From NCBI GenBank assembly GCA_963780715.1, contig CAWADK010000007.1, forward strand, positions 61,132 through 125,131: 64,000 bases of DNA, given 5' to 3'. Position numbers and translations under genes: made by a program. Below are positions 36,094-45,265 of the stretch, piece by piece. Positions within the stretch are counted from its first letter, which is position 1. Each line of letters opens with the position of its first letter. The notes beneath the pieces are model-generated. The model did no database searches. It was given only the letters and a program-made list of their open reading frames with translations, and was not told the DNA's origin. The stretch is from JALORV01 sp963780715. GTDB lineage: Bacteria; Pseudomonadota; Gammaproteobacteria; Burkholderiales; Burkholderiaceae_F.

Positions 36094-36749
36094 CGCGTGG
36101 CGTCGATCAGTTGTCGCAGCGCGGCCAGGCCGGCCCGTCCGCTCGCGGCCACTGGATGAAGCTCGAACTCGGGCGAGGAGGCGGCCTTGTGACGTGGCGC
36201 GAACCGGATGGCGTCCTGATCGAAGACGTGCAGGCGCACACCCACCCGTGGTCCCCGTGACTGGGTGCGTTCGCCGCCAGTGGGAGTGACGAAGCTCAGG
36301 CGCTCGAGCGCGGCCGGCGTCCCCTCGTCCGCGCCACCTTCCACATCGAAGTCGATGCCGGCATCCATCAGGAAAACCTCCACGTCCTTGGCGCTGTCCG
36401 TAAACAGGTGCAGTTCAATGTCTGAGTGCTCGGTCGCCGTGCCGTTCAGCACGGCGCCGACCAGATGAGGGTTGAACTGCGCGAGCCGTGCCATGAGATC
36501 GGCCGCCGTACATCGCAGGTCCGTGAGCAGGCCGGGATGGGTGTCCGCGGCGAAGAGCTGCAGATGACGCCGCAATTCGTGCTCGATCTCCGCATTGTCC
36601 GGCAGCGCCCCGCGCGTGTCCGACCGATCGCCCAGCAACTCGCGCACGGCGCGACGTTTCGCCTGCGCGTAGTCGCAACCCTCATCGGCGATGAGACGAG
36701 CTGCCGCGGCGGCAACTTCGGTGCGCAGGCGATCAGGGCGGACAGGCAT
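36090..36749 (-). CDS. Nucleotidyltransferase-like protein of unknown function
   Basis: I do not recognise a characterised family. The 219-residue product begins MPVRPDRLRTEVAAAA, has an N-terminal helical part with many Arg and Ala, and in the middle (about residues 124-142) a segment GAVLNGTATEHSDIELHLF that resembles the G-S/T-x-x-x-SDxD active-site turn of NTP_transf_2 proteins; the second catalytic Asp is not certain. No signal peptide or membrane helix. It lies just downstream of the mpl promoter region, divergent from mpl, and its stop overlaps the TlpA-like start. Conserved gene neighbourhoods of mpl make it plausible as a real protein. Confidence 0.7.
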   Translation of the reverse strand: MPVRPDRLRTEVAAAAARLIADEGCDYAQAKRRAVRELLGDRSDTRGALPDNAEIEHELRRHLQLFAADTHPGLLTDLRCTAADLMARLAQFNPHLVGAVLNGTATEHSDIELHLFTDSAKDVEVFLMDAGIDFDVEGGADEGTPAALERLSFVTPTGGERTQSRGPRVGVRLHVFDQDAIRFAPRHKAASSPEFELHPVAASGRAGLAALRQLIDATR

Positions 36750-36794
36750 GACAAGGTGGGAGTCTAGCCGCCAGGCCTGCGGTGTCGCGGGCAT

Positions 36795-36800
36795 TACAAT
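36795..36800 (+). promoter_or_regulatory. TACAAT -10 box before mpl
   Basis: TACAATCGCGCGCC at this site matches the box before mgtE (TACAATCGCGCAGCC) over ten bases. It is 62 bases before the chosen mpl start. No -35 match. Confidence 0.42.
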
Positions 36801-36861
36801 CGCGCGCCTCCTTGGCGGGCAGAGCTTCGCCCCGCCCAACCTCCACTTCGTTCAACGACCT

Positions 36862-38217
36862 GTGCATATCCACGTCCTGGGCATCTGCGGCACGTTCATG
36901 GGCGGGCTCGCACAGCTTGCGCTGGCCGCTGGCCACCGCGTCTCGGGCTGCGACGCCAACGTCTACCCGCCGATGAGCGATCAGCTTGCGGCAGCGGGCG
37001 TCGAACTCATCGAAGGCTATGGCGCCGATCAGATCACCGTGCAGCCGGACCTTTGGGTGATCGGCAATGTCGTCACGCGCGGCAACCCGCTGATGGAAGC
37101 GATCCTTGATCGCGACCTGCCGTTCGTGTCCGGGCCGCAGTGGCTGGCCGAGCACATCCTCGCGGGCCGGCACGTGCTGGCCGTGGCAGGAACGCATGGC
37201 AAGACGACGACCACATCGATGCTGGTGGCGATCCTCGAGCATGCTGGTCTCGCCCCCGGGTTCCTCGTCGGTGGAGTGCCGAATGACTTCGGTCGCTCGG
37301 CCCGGCTCGCTGGCGGCCGGCACTTCGTCATTGAGGCCGACGAATACGACACCGCCTACTTCGACAAGCGCTCCAAGTTCCTGCACTACCGCGCACGCAC
37401 GGCGATACTCAACAATCTCGAGTTCGATCACGCGGACATCTTTGCCGACCTCGCGGCGATCGAGACACAGTTCCACCACTTCGTCCGCACGCTGCCGACG
37501 CGTGCGCGGCTGATCGTCAACCGACAGGACGCAGCGCTGGCGCGCGTCCTTGCGCGCGGTTGCTGGAGCGAAGTCGAATATTTCGGCGGAGCCTCCGGAT
37601 GGCAAGCCGGAGCCGAGCCGCCGCACCTTGTCTACCACGATGGCGCGATTGTTGGTCCGCTGCAGCTCGACCTGCCCGGAGCGCACAACCGCAGCAACGC
37701 ACTGGCCGCAATCGCGGCCGCCCATCACGTCGGCGTCGAGCCCGTGATGGCGCTGGAGGCGCTGGCGCGATTCGGCGGCGTCAAGCGGCGGCTGGAGCTG
37801 AGGGGAACCGTCGACGGTGTCTCCGTCATCGACGATTTCGCGCATCACCCCACCGCGATTCGCGAAACGATCGCCGCGCTGCGCACTCAGGTCGGGTCGG
37901 CGCGCATCGTTGCGGTTCTCGAGCCGCGCTCCAATACGATGAAGCAGGGTGCCGTGAAGGCAGAACTCGCGCCGAGCCTGAAGGGTGCCGATCGCGTGTT
38001 CTGCTACGCGGGACCGGGCGTTGGCTGGGACGTGGCGGCGGCGCTGGCACCGCTCGGCGACCGCGCGACCACGCGCGATGCCTTGCCCGAGCTGGTGGAC
38101 GAAGTCCTGGCGTACGCCCGCGCCGGCGACCGCGTGCTCGTGATGAGCAACGGCGGCTTCGGCGGCATCCATGCCACGCTGCTCGCGCGGCTGGCCGAGC
38201 GCGCGGCGGTGGCGTGA
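36862..38217 (+). CDS. mpl: UDP-N-acetylmuramate:L-alanyl-gamma-D-glutamyl-meso-DAP ligase Mpl
   Basis: Mpl reattaches recycled murein tripeptide to UDP-MurNAc. The 451-residue product starts (GTG) HIHVLGICGTFMGGLA, keeps the Mur ligase P-loop AGTHGKTTT (about residues 110-118), the DEYDTAYFDKRSKFLHY segment characteristic of Mpl, and a C-terminal domain with VLEPRSNTMKQG. The frame is open upstream but the GTG precedes the conserved N-terminal start. Together with AmpD in this window it forms the recycling route. Its stop overlaps the yqiA start by 3 bases. Confidence 0.95.
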   Translation: MHIHVLGICGTFMGGLAQLALAAGHRVSGCDANVYPPMSDQLAAAGVELIEGYGADQITVQPDLWVIGNVVTRGNPLMEAILDRDLPFVSGPQWLAEHILAGRHVLAVAGTHGKTTTTSMLVAILEHAGLAPGFLVGGVPNDFGRSARLAGGRHFVIEADEYDTAYFDKRSKFLHYRARTAILNNLEFDHADIFADLAAIETQFHHFVRTLPTRARLIVNRQDAALARVLARGCWSEVEYFGGASGWQAGAEPPHLVYHDGAIVGPLQLDLPGAHNRSNALAAIAAAHHVGVEPVMALEALARFGGVKRRLELRGTVDGVSVIDDFAHHPTAIRETIAALRTQVGSARIVAVLEPRSNTMKQGAVKAELAPSLKGADRVFCYAGPGVGWDVAAALAPLGDRATTRDALPELVDEVLAYARAGDRVLVMSNGGFGGIHATLLARLAERAAVA

Positions 38218-38789
38218 TCGTCTACCTGCACGGCTTCCGCTCCTCACCGGCTTCGCGCAAGGCCACGATGCTGCGGCAGGCGATGGCGTCGCGCGGACAG
38301 GCGGCCGAGTATCTCTGCCCGGCGCTGCCCGCATCGCCGGCGCGCGCTGTCGAGGAGACAGAGGCTCTGGTGGAGGGCATCGCGCCGGACCGTCTGGCAC
38401 TGATCGGATCATCGCTGGGGGGCTACTACGCGACCTGGCTGGCGGAACGGCTCGGCTGCCGGGCCGTGCTGCTGAACCCGGCCATACGCCCGCAGGATGA
38501 CCTGGCGAAATACCTCGGGGTGCAGCCCGTGTACTTCTCGGACGCGTCGATCGATTTCCGCCGCGAGTATCTCGGCGAGCTCGATGTGATCGATACGCCG
38601 ACGATTACGAGGCCGGACAGGTACCTGCTGATCGCTGCCACGGGCGATGCCGTTATCGACTATCGCACGATGATGCGCAAGTACTCCGGTGCGCGGCAGG
38701 TGGTCATCGAAGGCAGCGACCACGAGCTGTCGGACTTTGCGGATCATATGGAAGATGTACTGGCGTTCTGCGAGCAAGGCAGGCGCTGA
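38214..38789 (+). CDS. yqiA: YqiA-family alpha/beta hydrolase (esterase)
   Basis: A 191-residue alpha/beta hydrolase of the YqiA family, shown in E. coli to hydrolyse palmitoyl-CoA and esters. The nucleophile Ser67 lies in GSSLGG; the catalytic Asp is probably in ATGDAVID (about residue 145) and the His in GSDHELS. The HGFRSSPASRK start is typical of YqiA. Start GTG overlaps the mpl stop. In betaproteobacteria this gene often lies between mpl and RNase-type genes, as here. Confidence 0.88.
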   Translation: MIVYLHGFRSSPASRKATMLRQAMASRGQAAEYLCPALPASPARAVEETEALVEGIAPDRLALIGSSLGGYYATWLAERLGCRAVLLNPAIRPQDDLAKYLGVQPVYFSDASIDFRREYLGELDVIDTPTITRPDRYLLIAATGDAVIDYRTMMRKYSGARQVVIEGSDHELSDFADHMEDVLAFCEQGRR

Positions 38790-38813
38790 CTGAAGTTTCA
38801 TGAGGAGAGGTGG

Positions 38814-39554
38814 ATGAAGCGGTTGCAGGGACGTGTGTGCATCGTGACGGGAGCGGCACAGGGCATCGGGCTGGCTACCGCGCGTCGATTCCTCGAGGAC
38901 GGCGCCATCGTTGCGCTGTGCGACATCCGCCGCGAGAGCGTCGATGCCGCGGTCGAGGTACTGCAGGAACTCGGGACCGTCGAGGGCTTCGTCGTCGACG
39001 TGACGCGCCGTGACCAGATCGACGCGATGGTGAGCGCCGTCCACGCGCGCCATGGCGCCATCGACGTCCTGGTCAACAATGCCGGCATCACGCTCGACGC
39101 CCGCCTGCAGAAGATGAACGACGAGCAATTCGATCGCGTCATCGACGTCAACCTCAAGGGGACGTTCAACTGCTCGCGCGCCGTGGCGGACATCATGGTC
39201 CAGCAGGGCAGCGGCGTCATACTCAATGCCTCGAGCGTCGTCGGCATCTACGGCAACTTCGGGCAGACGAACTATGCGGCCAGCAAGTTCGGTGTCATCG
39301 GGTTCGTCAAGACCTGGTCGCGGGAGCTTGGGCCCAAGGGAGTCCGCTGCAATGCCGTGGCCCCGGGCTTCATCGATACCCCGATCCTCAGGACGATCCC
39401 GGAGAAGGTGCTGCACCAGATGAAGGAGCGAGTCCCGCTGCGGCGCCTCGGCACGCCCGAGGACATCGCCAACGTGTACGCATTCCTCGCCTCGGACGAC
39501 GCGTCCTACATCAATGGCGCCGTCATCGAAGTCGCCGGCGGGCTCACGGTCTGA
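38814..39554 (+). CDS. Short-chain dehydrogenase/reductase, FabG-like
   Basis: The 246-residue protein has the SDR cofactor motif TGAAQGIG (residues 12-19), NNAG (88-91), and the catalytic triad Ser141, Tyr154 and Lys158 (NASSVVG, YAASK). C-terminal features (GFIDTPIL, PLRRLGTPEDIAN) resemble 3-oxoacyl-ACP reductases FabG. The gene stands without acp or fabD neighbours, so the usual fatty-acid gene order is absent; it may act in another pathway. The AGGAG-like site precedes the ATG. Followed 3 bases later by the YbaK-like gene. Confidence 0.88.
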   Translation: MKRLQGRVCIVTGAAQGIGLATARRFLEDGAIVALCDIRRESVDAAVEVLQELGTVEGFVVDVTRRDQIDAMVSAVHARHGAIDVLVNNAGITLDARLQKMNDEQFDRVIDVNLKGTFNCSRAVADIMVQQGSGVILNASSVVGIYGNFGQTNYAASKFGVIGFVKTWSRELGPKGVRCNAVAPGFIDTPILRTIPEKVLHQMKERVPLRRLGTPEDIANVYAFLASDDASYINGAVIEVAGGLTV

Positions 39555-39556
39555 TC

Positions 39557-40042
39557 ATGGAGCCGGAAACGCTGCCTGCCTCGGCGGAACGCGTGCAGCG
39601 TGCGCTCGCGGCCGCCGGTCTGGATACGCGCATCGTCCAGCTCGCAGAGGCGGCACGAACGGCCCGGCAGGCGGCCGATGCACTGGGGCTCGACGTTGGC
39701 CAGATCGCGAAGTCGCTCGTGTTCCGCGGTACGACGACGGGCCGTGCCGTCCTCGTGATCGCGGCCGGTGACCGGCGCGTCAGCGAGGACCGTATCGCAC
39801 AGTTGATTGGAGAGCCCATCGAGCGTGCCAGCCCGGACTTCGTGCGCGAGCACGCGGGCTTTGCGATCGGCGGCGTCGCGCCGGTCGCGCATACTCAGAC
39901 AATGACGACGTTCGTTGACGCCTCGTTGCGGCGCTTCGACACCGTGTGGGCCGCAGGCGGGACGCCACACTGCGTGTTCCCGATCCGGCCCGACGACCTG
40001 CTGCGCGTGAGTGCTGGCACGGAAGCCACGACCGACGCATGA
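39557..40042 (+). CDS. YbaK/EbsC-type aminoacyl-tRNA deacylase
   Basis: A 161-residue member of the YbaK/ProX deacylase superfamily that clears mischarged tRNAs, typically Cys- or Ala-tRNA-Pro. The invariant Lys lies in GQIAKSLVFRG, followed by the GDRRVSEDRIAQLIG and VGGVAPVAH regions typical of the family; a FAIGGVAPVAHTQ motif is present. The exact substrate cannot be assigned. It sits between an SDR and marC, with 4-bp overlap with marC (ATGA), suggesting translational coupling by position only. Confidence 0.9.
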   Translation: MEPETLPASAERVQRALAAAGLDTRIVQLAEAARTARQAADALGLDVGQIAKSLVFRGTTTGRAVLVIAAGDRRVSEDRIAQLIGEPIERASPDFVREHAGFAIGGVAPVAHTQTMTTFVDASLRRFDTVWAAGGTPHCVFPIRPDDLLRVSAGTEATTDA

Positions 40043-40635
40043 ACGACACTTTCGTTTCCGCCGTCCTGCTGCTGTTTCTGGTGGCCGATCCGTTCGGAAA
40101 CATCCCGATCTTCATTTCCGCCCTGCGCGAAGTGCCGCCGCAGCGGCGTCTGTTCATCGTGCTGCGCGAGTGCCTGATCGCCTTTGTCGTGCTGACGATG
40201 TTCGTGTTCGCAGGGCGTCCGTTCCTGCAGACCCTCGGCCTGTCGGAAATTGCCCTGCAGATCGGCGGCGGCGTGGTGCTGATGCTGGTCGCGCTGCGCA
40301 TGGTCTTTCCCTCGCCCGACGGTGTGTATGGAGCGTCGCCCGGCGGTGAGCCGTTCATCGTGCCGCTCGCCGTGCCTGCACTGGCTGGCCCTTCGGCGCT
40401 CGCGACCGTCATGCTGCTCGTATCGAAGAATCCCGAGCGCTGGCCTGAATGGGTCGCGGCCATCGCGGTGGTCATGGTGATCAGCGCGCTGATACTGGTC
40501 TCTGCGGGCCGCCTGCAGGCGCTGCTGGGCGAGCGCGTCACGCTGGCCTTCGAACGGCTGATGGGCCTGGTGCTGGCGGCGATCGCGGTCGAGCTGCTGC
40601 TGCGCGGTGTGCGCGCCTTCGTGGCGACGCTCTGA
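40039..40635 (+). CDS. MarC-family integral membrane protein
   Basis: The 198-residue product has about six membrane helices with the MarC signature VADPFGNIPIFI near the N-terminus and the PLAVPALAGPSALATVMLL segment in the middle. MarC-family proteins have no established transport substrate; early multidrug-resistance claims were not confirmed. ATG chosen at MNDTFVSAVLL, overlapping the preceding stop by 4 bp. Upstream frame is open but not MarC-like. Confidence 0.9.
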   Translation: MNDTFVSAVLLLFLVADPFGNIPIFISALREVPPQRRLFIVLRECLIAFVVLTMFVFAGRPFLQTLGLSEIALQIGGGVVLMLVALRMVFPSPDGVYGASPGGEPFIVPLAVPALAGPSALATVMLLVSKNPERWPEWVAAIAVVMVISALILVSAGRLQALLGERVTLAFERLMGLVLAAIAVELLLRGVRAFVATL

Positions 40636-40645
40636 TGAGGATCAC

Positions 40646-42637
40646 TTGAACCTGCTGTTCGAGGAAGACGGGGCCTTTAAAGCCGGCAACGTGTTGTCCG
40701 CCACCGATGCCTCGTTTCAGGTCGAGCTTCCGAGCGGCAAACGCACCAAGGTCAAGGGCTCGCACGTGCTGCTGCAGTTCGAAGAGCCAGGCCCGGGACG
40801 TTTGCTCGAGCGCGCGCACGTTGAAGCCGAGGACATCGACCTCGATTTCCTTTGGGAAGCGTCGCCGCAGGAGGAATTCGGCTTCCGCGACCTGGCGCGG
40901 GATTACTTCGGCGCCAAACCGTCGAGCGTGCAGGAAGCGGCGCTGCTGATTCGCCTGCACTCGGCGCCCGTGTACTTCTATCGCAAGGGACGCGGACGCT
41001 ACCGCCCGGCGCCGCCGGAAACGCTGAAGGCCGCTCTGGCGGCAGTCGAGCGCAAGCGGCAGCAGGATGCGCTGCGGCAGCAGTACGTCGATGAACTGAA
41101 GCGCGGCCACGCGCCGGCCGCCATTGCATCGCAGGCGATCGAGCTGCTCGTGCGGCCCGATCGCGGCACGCTGGAAGTGAAGGCGCTCGAACAGGCCGCC
41201 AACGAGTCGCAGACCACGCCGCTGCGCCTGCTGCTTGCCACGCGAGCGATCGAATCGCCCTACCGATGGCACGTCGACAGCTTCCTGGCGCAGCACTTCC
41301 CGCGCGGCGCCGGCTTCGGCGCGGACCTGCCCGCGCCGACCGTCGATGTCGGACTGCCGCTGGGCGCGGTCGAGGCGTTCTCGATCGATGACAGCGCGAC
41401 GACCGAGATCGACGATGCGTTCTCGGTGTCGAAGATCGGCTCGACGATTCGCATCGGCATCCACATCGCGGCGCCGGGGGTGGCGCTCGAGCGCGCACAT
41501 GCGCTGGACGTCGCCGCACGCGCGCGCATGTCGACGGTCTACGCGCCTGGCTTCAAGCTGACGATGCTTCCGACGGAATGGGTCGACGCCTACTCCCTCG
41601 CCGAGGGTCGCGAGGTCCCGGTGATCTCGCTGTATGTCGATGTCGCGCCCGACAGCCTGGAGGTGCTCGCCACCGAAACCCGGGTCGAGCGCATCCGGAT
41701 CGCGGCCAATCTGCGGCATGACCGGCTGGATACCGTCATCACGGAGGAATCGATCGTCGCCGCAGACTTCGATGCGCCGTTTGCTGCCGAGCTCTCGCTG
41801 CTGTGGCGCTTCGCTCGCGCGCTCCTGGCCCGCCGCGAGGCCGTGCGGGGCCGGTCCGAACCCCTGGGCCGCGTCGACTACTCGTTCGAGCTCGACGGCG
41901 AGGGCGAACACTCCCACGTAGCGATCAGGCAACGCCGCCGCGGCGCTCCGCTGGACCTGCTGGTTGCGGAGCTGATGATCTTCGCCAACAGTACCTGGGG
42001 AAGATGGCTTGCCGAGCGCGGTGTGGCGGGGATCTATCGCTCGCAGGCGATGGGGCGTGTGCGCATGTCGACCGTGCCGGCCGCGCATGAAGGCATAGGC
42101 GTCAGCCACTACGCATGGAGTTCGTCGCCGCTGCGCCGCTATGTCGACCTGGTGAACCAGCGCCAGCTGATTGCCTGCGTCGGCAACCGGTCCGCGCCGT
42201 ACAGCGCGAATGATGCGGATCTCTTCGCGATCGTCTCCGGCTTCGATGCGGCCTACTCGGCCTACGCGGAGTTCCAGCAGCGCATGGAGCGCTACTGGGC
42301 GCAACGCTGGATCCGGCAGGAGGGCATCCGGCGCCTCGGGGCAACGGTGATCCGCGGCGACGTGCTGCGCCTCGAAGGATTGCCTTACGTGACGCGCCTG
42401 CCGGGCCTGCCCGAGCTGCCGCGCGGGCAGCGTCTGGAACTCGATGTGCTGGGCGCCGATGACATCGACCTGACGCTCGAGGCACGGGTGCATCGCGTCC
42501 TGTCGGAACAGGTGGATGACGTGGACGAGGCCGAGGAAGCCGTGCCCGCCGAGGCAGGCAACGGGGCGAGTGCCGAGCCAGCCGCGCCGGGCGGCGCGGA
42601 CGCCGGACCGTCGCCGAACTCCGACATACGTGAGTAG
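40646..42637 (+). CDS. RNase II/RNase R-like (RNB domain) exoribonuclease
   Basis: The 663-residue protein has an N-terminal OB-type/cold-shock-like region and a large RNB catalytic domain with IDDSATTEIDDAFSVS, the conserved acidic cluster that binds magnesium, and GIHIAAPGVALERAHALD. The C-terminus is acidic and Ala/Pro-rich (last 50 residues), which may be disordered. It is shorter than RNase R and lacks a recognisable C-terminal S1/basic tail. The start is TTG (NLLFEEDGAFKAG), preceded by GAGG at 5 bases. It follows marC by 10 bases. Role in RNA decay is inferred from the domain. Confidence 0.88.
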   Translation: MNLLFEEDGAFKAGNVLSATDASFQVELPSGKRTKVKGSHVLLQFEEPGPGRLLERAHVEAEDIDLDFLWEASPQEEFGFRDLARDYFGAKPSSVQEAALLIRLHSAPVYFYRKGRGRYRPAPPETLKAALAAVERKRQQDALRQQYVDELKRGHAPAAIASQAIELLVRPDRGTLEVKALEQAANESQTTPLRLLLATRAIESPYRWHVDSFLAQHFPRGAGFGADLPAPTVDVGLPLGAVEAFSIDDSATTEIDDAFSVSKIGSTIRIGIHIAAPGVALERAHALDVAARARMSTVYAPGFKLTMLPTEWVDAYSLAEGREVPVISLYVDVAPDSLEVLATETRVERIRIAANLRHDRLDTVITEESIVAADFDAPFAAELSLLWRFARALLARREAVRGRSEPLGRVDYSFELDGEGEHSHVAIRQRRRGAPLDLLVAELMIFANSTWGRWLAERGVAGIYRSQAMGRVRMSTVPAAHEGIGVSHYAWSSSPLRRYVDLVNQRQLIACVGNRSAPYSANDADLFAIVSGFDAAYSAYAEFQQRMERYWAQRWIRQEGIRRLGATVIRGDVLRLEGLPYVTRLPGLPELPRGQRLELDVLGADDIDLTLEARVHRVLSEQVDDVDEAEEAVPAEAGNGASAEPAAPGGADAGPSPNSDIRE

Positions 42638-42690
42638 GTCATCCGCACGCTGGTCGCGTGATCGTGTGATCCGGTCGCGGGACTCGTGGC

Positions 42691-42696
42691 TACAAT
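42691..42696 (+). promoter_or_regulatory. TACAAT -10 box before the TonB-like gene
   Basis: GGCTACAATCGATTCGCC, 33 bases before the TonB-like start. No -35 is visible. An 8-codon frame overlaps the start of the gene (ATG at 42706) but shows no sign of selection. Confidence 0.4.
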
Positions 42697-42728
42697 CGAT
42701 TCGCCATGATCCAGCACCTTCCTGACGC

Positions 42729-43619
42729 ATGAATCTTGTCGACGAGACTCCGCGCGGCGTCGCGGCCTTTCTTGCCGACAAGGCGCTGGTCATGGCGTTG
42801 ACCGTTTCCATCGGCCTGCACATGACCGTGCTGGCCGTCCGCTTTGTCGACCCGGAGTTCCTGCGGGTACGTTCGACCGATCCGCCGCTCGAGATCATCC
42901 TCGTCAACGCCAAGAGCGACACGCGGCCGGGCAAGGCGGAGGCGCTGGCGCAGGCGAATCTCGACGGTGGAGGCTCCCACGAGGCCGGGCGCCGTACCTC
43001 GCCGTTGCCGAATTCGTTGCAGATGCGCGACGGTGACGCGCTCGATTCCGCCCGCCGCCTGGTCGAGCAGCTCGAAGAAGAGCAGAAGAAACTGCTCACG
43101 GCGCTGAAGGACTCCCTGCAGATGCGGCCCCTGCCGCGCAAGGAGACCGCCGCTGACTCGCCGCAACCGGGTGCCTCGGAGGAGGAGACACGGCAGCAGC
43201 TCTCGCGCACCCAGGCAGAGATCGCCAAGCAGATTTCCGACTACCAGAAGCGGCCCCGCAAGCATCACTTCATGCCGAGCACCTCGGAGTATCGCTACGC
43301 ACGCTATGTCGAGGACTGGCGCTCGCGCGTCGAAAAAATCGGCAACGAGCACTATCCGGACGAGGCGCGGGGCAAACTCTATGGCACGCTGCGGATGACG
43401 GTTGCCGTGCGCAAGGACGGATCCCTGGTGGAGGCCACGTTGGAACAGTCATCGGGATCACCCGTACTTGACCGCGCGGCCCGCCGCATCGTTAACATGG
43501 CTGCTCCGTACCCGCCGTTCCCGCCCGAGATCGCGCGCGACACGGACGTACTCGAAATTACGCGGACCTGGATCTTCACCAACGATCAGCTGTCGACACG
43601 CACAAGCGGCAACCCATGA
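42729..43619 (+). CDS. TonB-family energy transducer
   Basis: The 296-residue protein has one N-terminal membrane anchor (about residues 22-42), a long charged periplasmic region with a predicted coiled segment (about residues 110-185), and a C-terminal TonB domain containing GTLRMTVAVRKDGSLVEATLEQSSGSPVLD and APYPPFPPE. It couples the proton motive force to outer-membrane transport through a TonB-ExbBD-type complex, though ExbB/D are not in this window. It follows the RNB gene and its stop overlaps aroE by 4 bp (ATGA). Confidence 0.88.
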   Translation: MNLVDETPRGVAAFLADKALVMALTVSIGLHMTVLAVRFVDPEFLRVRSTDPPLEIILVNAKSDTRPGKAEALAQANLDGGGSHEAGRRTSPLPNSLQMRDGDALDSARRLVEQLEEEQKKLLTALKDSLQMRPLPRKETAADSPQPGASEEETRQQLSRTQAEIAKQISDYQKRPRKHHFMPSTSEYRYARYVEDWRSRVEKIGNEHYPDEARGKLYGTLRMTVAVRKDGSLVEATLEQSSGSPVLDRAARRIVNMAAPYPPFPPEIARDTDVLEITRTWIFTNDQLSTRTSGNP

Positions 43620-44464
43620 ACGGTGTGGACAAGTACGGAGTCGTCGGCAATCCGATCGCGCACAGTCGCTCGCCGGAGATCCACGAGCGGTTTGCACGCC
43701 AGACGCGCCAGAAGATCTCGTACGAGCGCATCGAGGCGCCGCTCGACGGCTTCGAGGAAAAAGCGCTTGCGCTGCGCGATGCGGGCTATCGCGGGCTCAA
43801 TGTGACCGTGCCGTTCAAGCTGGACGCCGCCAAGCTGTCCGACGATCTGATGCCGCGCGCGCGCCTCGCGGGCGCGGTCAATACCCTCAAGTTCGACGGC
43901 GACACGATCATCGGTGACAACACCGACGGCATCGGTTTCGTGCGCGACGTGCGGGAACGCCTCAAGTTCGACTTCAGCGGGTGCTCCGTCCTGGTGTTGG
44001 GAGCCGGCGGGGCGGTGCGCGGAGTGATCGGCTCGCTGCTCGACGCGAGCCCGCGCTGGATTGCCGTAGCGAACCGCACCCACCAGCGTGCCGAGGAACT
44101 CGCCGAAGAGTTCGGCGTCGAGGCGATACATCTCGACGAGATCCCGGCCGAGCACTTCGATCTCATCGTCAATGGCACGACGACCGGCCTCAAGCACGAG
44201 GCCCCTCCCATTGACCCCGAGACGTTCAATGACTGCGCGCTCGCCTACGACCTCGTCTACGCGGCCGACCCCACGCCGTTCATGGAGCTGGCCCGCAGCG
44301 GCGGCGCCAAGACCGTCTGCGACGGGCTCGGAATGCTGATCGAACAGGCGGCCGAGTCATTCCTGCTCTGGCGCGGCGTCCGCCCTGACACGGGTCCCGT
44401 GTACCGCGAGCTGCGCGAACTGCTGAGCCAGGCCGCGGCAGAGACGGTAACCGTCGTCCGTTAG
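43616..44464 (+). CDS. aroE: Shikimate dehydrogenase
   Basis: AroE reduces 3-dehydroshikimate to shikimate with NADPH. The 282-residue product has the substrate-binding SRSPEIHERFARQ (NPIAHSRSP) and catalytic NVTVPFK (Lys and Asp, with the DNTDGIG segment), plus the dinucleotide-binding loop GAGGAVRG. The chain is complete. The gene is coupled to the TonB-like gene; mtgA follows 60 bases later, a conserved order in Burkholderiales. Confidence 0.96.
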   Translation: MNGVDKYGVVGNPIAHSRSPEIHERFARQTRQKISYERIEAPLDGFEEKALALRDAGYRGLNVTVPFKLDAAKLSDDLMPRARLAGAVNTLKFDGDTIIGDNTDGIGFVRDVRERLKFDFSGCSVLVLGAGGAVRGVIGSLLDASPRWIAVANRTHQRAEELAEEFGVEAIHLDEIPAEHFDLIVNGTTTGLKHEAPPIDPETFNDCALAYDLVYAADPTPFMELARSGGAKTVCDGLGMLIEQAAESFLLWRGVRPDTGPVYRELRELLSQAAAETVTVVR

Positions 44465-44524
44465 CTCAGATCCCTTCCTGGCGAGCGCGACCTGGCGCCG
44501 CCTGAACCACGCCATGGCATCCGT

Positions 44525-45226
44525 GTGAATTCGCGAGTCTTCGTGCGCTGGACCCTGCGCATCGCGCTGCTCGCTGCATTGCTGATCGTGGCGGTGCAGC
44601 TCTGGTACGCGGGCTGGGTCGCCTGGTGGCGCTGGAATGATCCCCAGGAGACCGCGTTCATGCGGCGTGAACTCGCGGCGTTGCAGGCGCGCAACCCCAA
44701 GGCCGAGTTGAAGCACCGTTGGGTACCGTACGAACGCATCGCCGTGAGCCTCAAGCGAGCCGTCATCACGGCAGAAGACGCGCGCTTCGCCGAGCACGAG
44801 GGTGTGGACTGGGAAGCGATCGAGAAGGCCTACAAGGACAACGTAAAGCGCGGACGCCCGGCGCGTGGCGGATCGACAATCACGCAGCAGCTTGCCAAGA
44901 ACCTGTTCCTGTCGCCGGAGCGCAGCTACGTGCGCAAGGCGCAGGAACTCGTGCTCACCTACATGATCGAGGCATTCTGGGACAAGCGTCGCATTCTCGA
45001 GGTCTACCTCAACGTCGTCGAGTGGGGCGAAGGCGTGTTCGGTGCCGAGGCCGCGGCGCGTCACTACTTCGGCGTCAGTGCGGCGCAGCTCGGACCCGAA
45101 CAGGCCGCGCGGCTCGCCGCATTTCTTCCCAACCCCAAGCGCTACGGACGCGTGCGTTCCGGGCCGTATATCGACAGCCGCACAGGCGCCATCCTGCGCT
45201 ACATGCCCGACGCTGTCGTCCCTTAG
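44525..45226 (+). CDS. mtgA: Monofunctional peptidoglycan glycosyltransferase MtgA
   Basis: MtgA polymerises lipid II glycan chains in the periplasm without a transpeptidase domain. The 233-residue product has one N-terminal membrane helix (about residues 10-30) and the GT51 domain with EDARFAEHEG (first catalytic Glu region), ARGGSTITQQLAKNLFLS (signature 2) and LEVYLNVVEWGEGVFGAEAAARHYF. The start is GTG. It follows aroE and precedes mgtE; both the family and the position are typical. Confidence 0.95.
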   Translation: MNSRVFVRWTLRIALLAALLIVAVQLWYAGWVAWWRWNDPQETAFMRRELAALQARNPKAELKHRWVPYERIAVSLKRAVITAEDARFAEHEGVDWEAIEKAYKDNVKRGRPARGGSTITQQLAKNLFLSPERSYVRKAQELVLTYMIEAFWDKRRILEVYLNVVEWGEGVFGAEAAARHYFGVSAAQLGPEQAARLAAFLPNPKRYGRVRSGPYIDSRTGAILRYMPDAVVP

Positions 45227-45265
45227 CGGGCGGCTTTTCGGCACAACTCCGCAGCATCGCGCGCT

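Noticed and set aside
42706..42732. Eight-codon upstream frame before the TonB-like gene
   Set aside because: Too short and overlapping the start; likely chance.
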